From the NCBI GenBank assembly GCA_028716765.1, contig JAQUPC010000107.1, positions 1 through 7,375 of the forward strand: DNA of 7,375 nt, written 5' to 3'. A program made the translations under genes and the position numbers. Each line of letters opens with the position of its first letter. Positions within the stretch are counted from its first letter, which is position 1. The notes beneath the pieces were generated by a model, which ran no database searches, had not been told where the DNA came from, and was given only the letters and a program-made list of their open reading frames with translations. The DNA is from Alphaproteobacteria bacterium (lineage in GTDB: Bacteria > Pseudomonadota > Alphaproteobacteria > UBA9219). Below are positions 1 to 4,415 of this stretch, in pieces.

Positions 1-148
1 AAACGCTGAAAGCATCTAAGCGTGAAACTTACCTCGAGACTAGCACTCCCTGAGAGCCGTGATAGACCATCACGTTGATAGGCCGGATGTAGAAGCGTGG
101 CGACACGTGTAGCTAACCGGTACTAATAGCTCGATCGGCTTGATCCTT
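1..148 (+). rRNA. rrl: 23S ribosomal RNA, 3' end (partial)
   Basis: This is the last ~148 nt of the large-subunit rRNA; the rest lies before the window. The segment contains the conserved 3'-terminal landmarks GTTGATAGGCCGG (74-86) and AGCTAACCGGTACTAATAGC (111-130), which match the domain VI end of bacterial 23S. The ending CTCGATCGGCTTGATC is the form typical of alphaproteobacteria. The exact 3' end is uncertain by a few bases because the mature end pairs with the 5' end of 23S, which is outside the window. Confidence 0.96.
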
Positions 149-162
149 ATCAGAGGCCGGAC

Positions 163-186
163 GGCCACCATTCAAAGATGGCGGCC
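163..186 (+). other. Spacer hairpin between 23S and 5S rRNA
   Basis: In the 23S-5S internal spacer, GGCCACCAT (163-171) can pair with ATGGCGGCC (178-186) around the loop TCAAAG, with one A-C mismatch. It probably takes part in processing the rRNA precursor. The spacer (about 149-224) is short and shows no tRNA. Confidence 0.45.
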
Positions 187-224
187 CCCTCCTCTTCTTC
201 TGACGCTTTCAATCGTTTCCTTTG

Positions 225-364
225 TCTGCCGCAATGACCTGGTGGTTTTAGCGGGGGGCCTACACCCGATCCCATTCCGAACTCGGCCGTGAAAACCCCC
301 AGCGCCGATGGTACTATGTCTTAAGACCTGGGAGAGTAGGTCGCTGCCAGGTCATTGAGGCAGA
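225..364 (+). other. Extended 5S precursor processing stem
   Basis: The helix that closes 5S continues outward beyond the mature gene. Bases 225-242 pair with 347-364, giving 17 of 18 pairs with one G-A mismatch (231/358). Such long stems are usual substrates for endonucleases that release pre-5S RNA. The pairing is read directly from the sequence; the processing role is inferred. Confidence 0.6.
235..354 (+). rRNA. rrf: 5S ribosomal RNA (complete)
   Basis: This is a complete 5S rRNA of about 120 nt. The terminal helix pairs TGACCTGG (235-242) with CCAGGTCA (347-354). The conserved internal blocks CCCGATCCCATTCCGAACTC (268-287), AGCGCCGATGGTA and GGGAGAGTAGGTCGCTGCC are all present. It lies ~87 nt after the 23S end and is the last RNA gene of the operon: no tRNA follows before the terminator. 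The mature ends could differ by one or two bases. Confidence 0.97.
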
Positions 365-407
365 GAATGGGAACGCAAAAAAATTACAAATCATCCTTCC
401 GTGAATT

Positions 408-445
408 AAAAAAAGCGCCTGTCTTAACGGACAGGCGCTTTTTTT
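408..445. terminator. Bidirectional intrinsic terminator
   Basis: A perfect 10-bp GC-rich stem, AGCGCCTGTC (414-423) with GACAGGCGCT (430-439), surrounds the loop TTAACG. It is extended by a run of A on the left (408-413) and a run of T on the right (440-445). This gives a stem plus U-tract on both strands. It ends the rRNA operon on the + strand and, 28 nt after the 103-aa gene's stop codon, the gene series on the - strand. The 53 nt between 5S and this hairpin show nothing else. Confidence 0.92.
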
Positions 446-472
446 GTGTCTGTTTTATTCCGTCAAAAAACA

Positions 473-784
473 CTACTTCACGCAAACGGCGCAAGAGATG
501 ATGTTGTATAATACGTATTTTTGAAAATTGGAGAGACCTACAAAATGATTGTCTACAACGACGCCCCAAGGTTCAATAGAACCCTGGAAACAAAACGCGC
601 CGCCGACTGCATTGCCGCCGCTTCCGTCTTTCATAAAATTATTAACAATTTGGCCTGTATAGGCCACCGACCAACCGGGGGCGCAAGTCGTTCCTCCATA
701 AACGGTATAGGACCCGCCGCTTGCCGTGGCGGGAGACGAAAGGCTCAAAAGAGCAAGGGCAGCAAGAACAAGACGTGTACGCAT
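473..784 (-). CDS. Small secreted cysteine-containing protein (103 aa), paralogue of its upstream neighbour
   Basis: No characterised family is recognised with confidence. Residues 1-22 form a signal peptide: MRTR, then a hydrophobic run, then a likely cleavage near ATA-S. The mature part (~80 aa) is one small domain with four cysteines (34, 65, 98, 101), including a C-terminal CAVCVK with a CxxC spacing. The even cysteine count and export signal suggest disulfide bonding outside the cytoplasm. From residue 25 onward it aligns with residues 84-161 of the adjacent 161-aa protein (about 67 of 78 positions identical, one gap). A good ribosome site, AGGAGA with a 6-nt spacer, supports the start. 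It is the last gene before the bidirectional terminator. The pattern faintly recalls C-terminal domains of pilin or PilV-like adhesins; that is recollection, not a match. Confidence 0.78.
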   Translation of the reverse strand: MRTRLVLAALALLSLSSPATASGGSYTVYGGTTCAPGWSVAYTGQIVNNFMKDGSGGNAVGGAFCFQGSIEPWGVVVDNHFVGLSNFQKYVLYNIISCAVCVK

Positions 785-842
785 AGGTCATCTCCTAAAG
801 CAGAAGGACGAAAATGCCCGTCCATTGTGTTCACCAATTATT
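785..842 (-). promoter_or_regulatory. Upstream region of the 103-aa gene, duplicated block
   Basis: On the - strand this block carries AATAATTG, a CGGGC segment, a CCTT segment, GGAG and GACC before the ATG. The same order occurs upstream of the 161-aa paralogue (1364-1417). A small hairpin GGACG/CGTCC (806-823) lies in the putative leader. AATAAT could be a -10 box, but no convincing -35 was found. The gene therefore probably has its own expression signals, copied with it. Confidence 0.35.
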
Positions 843-877
843 AAAAAAGCCTAATAATCGGTGCGGATGAAATAAGG

Positions 878-1363
878 TTATTTCACACAGACAGCGCAAA
901 ATATTGAATTGTATTCCACATATTTTTGAAAATTTGAGAGCGCTGTAAAATGGTTATCTACAAGGACACCCCAAGGTTCAATAGATCCCTGAAAACAAAA
1001 CACGCTGCCGACGGCATTGCCGCCCGAGTCTGTCATAAAAGGATCTACGATTTGGCCTGTATAAGCCACCGACCACCCGGGGGCACAAGTTGTCCCTCCG
1101 TAAACGGTATAGGATGCCCCGCCGTCTCCCGACGACATGGATTTCCATGAGCAACCGCCCTCCGTAGTATCGCAGTTTACTTCGGCTTCCGTATGGCCGG
1201 TATTATTGAGCGCGCAAACAACCAACCCCGTTCTGTCCTCAGACATATGCGTCGCACCGAGGGTGTGACACTCATCGGTAGGGCGAAAGGTGTCGGCTGG
1301 CGTTGTTGAGGCCAGCGCCGGAAAAGAAAGGCTCATCAGGACAAGGACAAGGCTGATGCGCAT
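878..1363 (-). CDS. Secreted two-domain cysteine-rich protein (161 aa)
   Basis: The family is not firmly recognised. Residues 1-18 form a signal peptide ending ALA-S. Residues ~28-76 form a first small domain with cysteines 32, 50, 64 and 71 and the segments CHTLGATHMSEDRTGLVVC and CSWKSM. Residues ~84-161 form a second domain with cysteines 93, 123, 156 and 159, ending CAVCVK, nearly identical to the mature part of the 103-aa neighbour. Eight cysteines fall four per domain, which suggests separately disulfide-bonded extracellular modules. The C-x-LGA-x-M...C...W pattern resembles, from memory, repeats at the ends of type IV pilin-like or PilV shufflon-type adhesins in alphaproteobacteria; treat this as a hypothesis. 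The start has a clear GGAGG with a 7-nt spacer. Its stop lies 93 nt before the next gene's start. Confidence 0.8.
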   Translation of the reverse strand: MRISLVLVLMSLSFPALASTTPADTFRPTDECHTLGATHMSEDRTGLVVCALNNTGHTEAEVNCDTTEGGCSWKSMSSGDGGASYTVYGGTTCAPGWSVAYTGQIVDPFMTDSGGNAVGSVFCFQGSIEPWGVLVDNHFTALSNFQKYVEYNSIFCAVCVK

Positions 1364-1417
1364 GGGGTCGCCTCCATTAAGGGTAAAAACGCCCGTTTAT
1401 GTTGCTTGGCAATTATT
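1364..1417 (-). promoter_or_regulatory. Upstream region of the 161-aa gene, duplicated block
   Basis: This matches the region before the 103-aa gene. It has AATAATTG (1410-1417 on the - strand), CGGGC, CCTT, then the ribosome site GGAGG (1371-1375) 7 nt before ATG. The similarity across non-coding bases shows the duplication unit included the leader. A promoter may lie at AATAAT, but its -35 is not identifiable. Bases 1418-1485 show nothing further. Confidence 0.35.
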
Positions 1418-1485
1418 ACGAAAAGCTTAAAGCCAGCTTGGGATTATTTAAGGCCTTACAATAGATAGTGTAATCGAGACGTTTC

Positions 1486-2007
1486 CTAAATCTTCCCCCT
1501 CACCACCTCCGCATTCCCCGCGCCGCAGCCGGTGATACCATGGATGAAATACCAGTGGCTGACGACGAGAAAGCCGTCCGCGCCGTCCTGCCAGCCCCAT
1601 TTGACCGAAAAGGCCTCTATCCGGCGCATGAGGTCGTTGTGGCTCTCCTTGGCAGGCAACCACCATCTTTCCTCCGCAAGCGCGCTGAAGTCCGCCTGCG
1701 GCCATTCCTGCCGCAATAAACTGGCAGGGGTGCCGATGTCGCAGGAATACAAGCGGCGCTCGCTCGCCAATGGCTCGGCGCGCACGCCCACGCCGAGAAC
1801 ACCCGCAATCGTCGTGGCCGTTTGCAGGGCGCGCGTGTAGGGGCTGCTTATAATCGAGGTAACGCCCTGCCCCTTCAGCCCCTTGGCGGCGACCTCGGCT
1901 TGCCGGAACCCAAGCGGCGAAAGCGGCGCGTCCGGAATGCCCGGATCGCGCCCGGTACGATCAAAGACGACGTTAAATTCGGACTGGCCGTGGCGAATGA
2001 AGCGCAT
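1486..2007 (-). CDS. Histidine phosphatase superfamily protein (phosphoglycerate mutase-like)
   Basis: The protein is a 173-aa member of the histidine phosphatase superfamily, which transfers a phosphoryl group through a phosphohistidine. The catalytic RHG triplet is at residues 5-7 (H6 is the nucleophile), followed by QSEFN. SSPYTRALQTA places the second arginine at R59. E83 in SERR is the likely acid/base, and VVSHW supplies the second histidine, H151. All four core residues are present, so it should be active. The substrate cannot be told; at this size a small broad-specificity or regulatory phosphatase is more likely than the glycolytic mutase. An in-frame TGA 15 nt upstream makes this ATG the earliest possible start, although only a weak ribosome site (GAG, 11 nt away) precedes it. 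No signal peptide is seen, so it should be cytoplasmic. Confidence 0.9.
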   Translation of the reverse strand: MRFIRHGQSEFNVVFDRTGRDPGIPDAPLSPLGFRQAEVAAKGLKGQGVTSIISSPYTRALQTATTIAGVLGVGVRAEPLASERRLYSCDIGTPASLLRQEWPQADFSALAEERWWLPAKESHNDLMRRIEAFSVKWGWQDGADGFLVVSHWYFIHGITGCGAGNAEVVRGKI

Positions 2008-2029
2008 TTGATCGTATTCTCAATTATAT

Positions 2030-2111
2030 GTCATTGCGAGGAGCATAGCGACGAAGCAATCCAGAGCGAGCAGAGTTAATATATGGATTGCTTCGCTTCG
2101 CTCGCAATGAC
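2030..2111. repeat. Imperfect palindromic dispersed-type repeat
   Basis: The left arm (2030-2062) begins GTCATTGCGAG and ends GAAGCAATCC. The right arm (2085-2111) is its reverse complement, shortened by 6 nt inside the arm. The 22-nt centre is AT-rich. Arms of this type (CATTGCGAGGAGCGAAGCGACGAAGCAATCC-like) recur in many bacterial genomes as small non-coding palindromes; this is recalled, not searched. It lies 33 nt after the holC stop and ends 22 nt before the phosphatase start codon. It could fold in the transcript and limit read-through or decay between the two genes. There is no U-tract, so it is not a standard terminator. Confidence 0.8.
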
Positions 2112-2144
2112 GCGGTTGACGATCCTATCCTGATATTGTTGATC

Positions 2145-2591
2145 CTACGCCTCCTTCGTCCATCCGCGCTCGCCCTGCTGCCAATAGCTGATGTCGTGTC
2201 CGGCAGCTTTATAGACATTCCAGTGCGCGCGCGAAGCCGCCACAGCGCTGTCATCGTTGCCGTCGAACACCTCGCAAACAAGCCGATAGTCGCCCAGCCT
2301 CGCCGACTCCGCCCCGTCCGTCAGGAACAGAACATCGGCGCCGTTAGGACGCTCGTCGGCAGCCGTGAGCCAAACCGGCTGCAACTCCGCATGGCCGTCT
2401 TTAGCGTTGCCGTGGGGCAGAAAGCTGTCCGGCCTGTAGGTCCAAAGATGCTGCGTCAGCGCCTCGACGCGTTCCTTCGATCCCGCCATGACCGCGGCGC
2501 GCCAGCCGCGCTCGAGCGTCTTTTCCAGAAGCTCCGGCAACGCCTGCTCCAACGTCTTGCGCGTGAGATGATAAAAGCGGATTTCGGTCAT
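2145..2591 (-). CDS. holC: DNA polymerase III subunit chi
   Basis: Chi joins the clamp-loader complex through psi and contacts single-strand DNA-binding protein, helping the replicase hold primed templates. The 148-aa length fits the family. Recognisable family segments run in order: FYHL (6-9), LLEKTLERGWRAAV (21-34), LWTYRPDSFLPHG (49-61), QPVWLT (71-76), NGADVLFLTDGA (83-94), YRLVCEVFDGNDD (102-114) and ISYWQQ...GWTKEA (134-148). Its ATG overlaps the stop of the upstream substrate-binding-protein gene as ATGA, with GAGAG just before it, so translation is probably coupled. In many proteobacteria holC directly follows pepA; here two genes separate them. The next downstream gene is the phosphatase, not valS as in E. 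coli. Confidence 0.96.
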   Translation of the reverse strand: MTEIRFYHLTRKTLEQALPELLEKTLERGWRAAVMAGSKERVEALTQHLWTYRPDSFLPHGNAKDGHAELQPVWLTAADERPNGADVLFLTDGAESARLGDYRLVCEVFDGNDDSAVAASRAHWNVYKAAGHDISYWQQGERGWTKEA

Positions 2592-3460
2592 GAACCGCTC
2601 TCATAAGGCTTGGCGGCGCGCAAAAACACTTTTGGATCGGAACTGTATTTGGAGATAATTTTTTCGATAAGGCCCGCGTTTTGCAATTCGATCAAGGCGC
2701 TGTCGAGCATGTCGCGGAGCTGCATTTCGTGAATGTCCACGTCCAGACAGGTCGGATAGGTCTGGAAAGGAACATTGCCGGCGCGGCGCAATGTACCGGG
2801 ATTGTTTTTGATGTAGTCATCGGTGATCGACGGTTCATTGAAAACGATGTCGGCTTTCCCCGCCGCGATATTGACGAAAATATCCGTTCCCTGCCCGAGC
2901 TGGGGCACCGAAACCGCGGTCGCTTTCGGAAAATGCGCCTTCGCGATCATGTCCGATATTTCCCCGTCCATCGTCGAGATGCGAACGCCGGGATCGTTGA
3001 CGACGGACAAATCTTTATCGAAACGATGATCGTCGACGCGCACATAGGGATAAACCGCGTTGTAAAACACGGGCACGGTATAGGCGAGATAACGCCCCTT
3101 CTCGGCGTTCCGGTACGAGCCCGCGCAAAACGCGTCGATGCGCCCGGTGCGAAGAGCCTCTATATAACTGCCCCAACCCGTATTTTCCGACCAGTCGACT
3201 TTCAGGCTGAGCTTCGCGGCCATCGTTTCGGTAACGTCGGCAAGAATGCCGGAAACTTTCCCGGTCGCCGGGTCTTTCGTAAAAACATAAGGTGGCCAAT
3301 CGGCATAGCCGCAACGCAAAACGCCGGTTCGCAACACGCGGTCATAGGCGGATTCTTTAACGGCGGATTCGCCTGACCGGGTGCCGGGCGCCAGATAGGC
3401 AACGCCGCCTGCAACAACCGCTGCGATCAGGATGGTCAGGAAAACGTGTCCGCTTTTCAT
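2588..3460 (-). CDS. Periplasmic substrate-binding protein, family 3 (copy 1, 290 aa)
   Basis: This belongs to the SBP_bac_3 type of solute-binding proteins, which deliver amino acids or other small solutes to ABC importers or act as sensors. Residues 6-24 are a hydrophobic export or anchor segment without a lipobox cysteine. No clean cleavage site is obvious, so it may remain anchored. The domain begins near SAYDRVLRTGVLRCGYADWPPY (38-58, shown in pieces: RTGVLRC, DWPPY), continues through GILADV (71-76) and GRIDAFCAG (106-114), and ends with KYSSDPKVF (271-279). By comparison with HisJ/LAO-type proteins, the carboxylate-binding Arg position appears to be K121, while E209 may replace the acidic amino-group ligand. 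Cysteines 50 and 112 recur in the paralogue. TAA directly precedes the ATG, which fixes the earliest start. The stop overlaps holC (ATGA). No permease or ATPase gene is nearby. The ligand is unknown. Confidence 0.88.
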   Translation of the reverse strand: MKSGHVFLTILIAAVVAGGVAYLAPGTRSGESAVKESAYDRVLRTGVLRCGYADWPPYVFTKDPATGKVSGILADVTETMAAKLSLKVDWSENTGWGSYIEALRTGRIDAFCAGSYRNAEKGRYLAYTVPVFYNAVYPYVRVDDHRFDKDLSVVNDPGVRISTMDGEISDMIAKAHFPKATAVSVPQLGQGTDIFVNIAAGKADIVFNEPSITDDYIKNNPGTLRRAGNVPFQTYPTCLDVDIHEMQLRDMLDSALIELQNAGLIEKIISKYSSDPKVFLRAAKPYESGS

Positions 3461-3476
3461 TTAGGAGGCTTTCCTG
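3461..3476 (-). promoter_or_regulatory. Translation initiation region of substrate-binding protein 1
   Basis: The 16-nt gap after the previous gene's stop reads CAGGAAAGCCTCCTAA before the ATG. AGGAAA is the likely ribosome site (about 9 nt away). CCTCCT, the same letters as the 16S anti-Shine-Dalgarno core, sits between it and the start and could pair with AGGA in a weak 4-bp hairpin. Initiation may therefore depend on ribosomes arriving from the upstream gene. Confidence 0.4.
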
Positions 3477-4358
3477 TTACGGCCTTTGCTCATAAGCCTT
3501 GGCGGGCAAAAGATAGGATTCACGCGTAGGATCGTATTTCTGGAGAATCCGGTCCACAAAACGGCTTTCCTGCAAGCCCCTGAGCGTCGCGTCGACGACG
3601 TACTTCAAGTCATGCTCGCCGTGAGGCACCGCCAGGAGCGGCGCCGGAAACACGCGGGAGGGATTCTTCTTCAGGATTTTCACCTTCCCCGGGTTCTGTT
3701 CCATGTATTTGCGCACGTTCAATACGGGCAGAAAAGCGACGTCGGCTTTCCCCGTTGCCACGGCCTCGACGATCATGGAAACGTCGCTGAGAGTCGGCAG
3801 CAAATAGGTGCTGGCCTTCGGAAAAGTTTCTTGTTGAATAACTTGACCCAACTCGCCGTCGATCTCGGCCACTTTCACGTTCGGATCGTTGATCGGCTCC
3901 AGCGACTCGTCAAACCGCGAGTCATCGCTTCGCGCGACTGTGTTAATAACGCCGAAGTCCATAGGTTGACTGAAAAGCGCCTCCTTCGACCGGGCCGAGT
4001 TCTCCCAAAGCCCCACGCAAAGCGCATCGTACCGGCCTGTTTTCAGCCCTTCGAACATATCCTGAAACCCGACTTCGGCCACCCAGTCGATTTTCCAGCC
4101 AAGCTGGCGGCCGAGTTCTTCCATCGTATCAACGATTATGCCTGTAAGCTTCCCGGTATTGGGATCCTTAATCGTCTCCGGCGGATAGACGAGATAGGCG
4201 CACCGCAACGTGCGCGTGCGCATAACGCGATCGTAAACGGATTCTTTGGCCGCAACGGCCTGCGGTCTCGCATTTCCGGACAGAACGAAGTAGTCCATCC
4301 CTGCGGCCGCCAAAGCCCCGATAAGCGCTGCCGCTAAAAATTGAGATGTTTTGTTCAT
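3477..4358 (-). CDS. Periplasmic substrate-binding protein, family 3 (copy 2, 293 aa)
   Basis: This is a paralogue of the following gene, with the same architecture: hydrophobic N-terminal segment (about 7-26, no lipobox), then a family-3 solute-binding domain. Shared landmarks are ESVYDRVMRTRTLRCAY (39-55), KDPNTGKLTGIIVDT (64-78), LKTGRYDALCVG (105-116), a DPNVKVAEIDGELG stretch (158-171) and KYDPTRESYLLPAKAYE (274-290). R123 lines up with the carboxylate-binding arginine of amino-acid-binding HisJ/LAO proteins, but P211 stands where their acidic amino-group ligand would be, so the ligand may not be an ordinary alpha-amino acid (inference). C53 and C114 match C50 and C112 of the paralogue. 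A strong GGAGG with a 7-nt spacer supports the start. It lies 57 nt after pepA, separated by a small palindrome, and 16 nt before its paralogue. Confidence 0.88.
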   Translation of the reverse strand: MNKTSQFLAAALIGALAAAGMDYFVLSGNARPQAVAAKESVYDRVMRTRTLRCAYLVYPPETIKDPNTGKLTGIIVDTMEELGRQLGWKIDWVAEVGFQDMFEGLKTGRYDALCVGLWENSARSKEALFSQPMDFGVINTVARSDDSRFDESLEPINDPNVKVAEIDGELGQVIQQETFPKASTYLLPTLSDVSMIVEAVATGKADVAFLPVLNVRKYMEQNPGKVKILKKNPSRVFPAPLLAVPHGEHDLKYVVDATLRGLQESRFVDRILQKYDPTRESYLLPAKAYEQRP

Positions 4359-4381
4359 AATGTTGCCTCCGTATTAAACGT

Positions 4382-4407
4382 GTCATTCCCGCTTTCGCGG
4401 GAATGAC
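4382..4407. repeat. dRS3-like short palindrome
   Basis: This is a perfect 11-bp inverted repeat, GTCATTCCCGC / GCGGGAATGAC, with a 4-nt loop that reads GAAA on the - strand (a stable GNRA tetraloop in RNA). The inner 20 nt fit ATTCCC-N8-GGGAAT, the pattern of the Neisseria dRS3 element. It starts 8 nt after the pepA stop and lies in the leader of the substrate-binding-protein gene. There is no U-tract, so it is more likely an mRNA-stability hairpin or dispersed repeat than a terminator. Confidence 0.75.
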
Positions 4408-4415
4408 GCTAATTA

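Larger units (their letters stand above)
473..1417 (-). repeat. Tandem gene duplication with a domain gain or loss
   Basis: Two direct copies, about 473-842 and 878-1417, share their leader, signal-peptide start and C-terminal domain. They differ by a roughly 60-residue segment present only in the upstream copy. Nucleotide identity remains high in the shared domain; for example CCCCAAGGTTCAATAGA occurs in both (570s and 970s on the + strand). This suggests fairly recent duplication followed by deletion in one copy or insertion in the other. Confidence 0.75.

Noticed and set aside
149..234. Possible tRNA in the 23S-5S spacer or after 5S
   Set aside because: No cloverleaf, T-loop GTTCRA pattern or CCA end is visible in either stretch.
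521..844. 107-aa open frame on the + strand over the 103-aa gene
   Set aside because: It is a shadow: no signal or domain, and its bases are fully explained by the opposite-strand gene and leader, which have a ribosome site and a paralogue.
868..885. Palindrome TGAAATAA-GG-TTATTTCA over the stop codon of the 161-aa gene
   Set aside because: The arms are AT-rich with only a 2-nt centre, it has no counterpart in the paralogue, and three bases on the right are fixed by the coding end; likely chance.
2681..3376. 231-aa open frame on the + strand antisense to binding-protein copy 1
   Set aside because: The same shadow pattern; the composition is unlike a real protein and the - strand gene has a clear family match.
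3486..4337. Long 283-aa open frame on the + strand antisense to binding-protein copy 2
   Set aside because: The protein is rich in Arg/His with no recognisable domain, and no ribosome site was seen. It mirrors nearly the whole opposite gene, as happens in GC-rich codon use.
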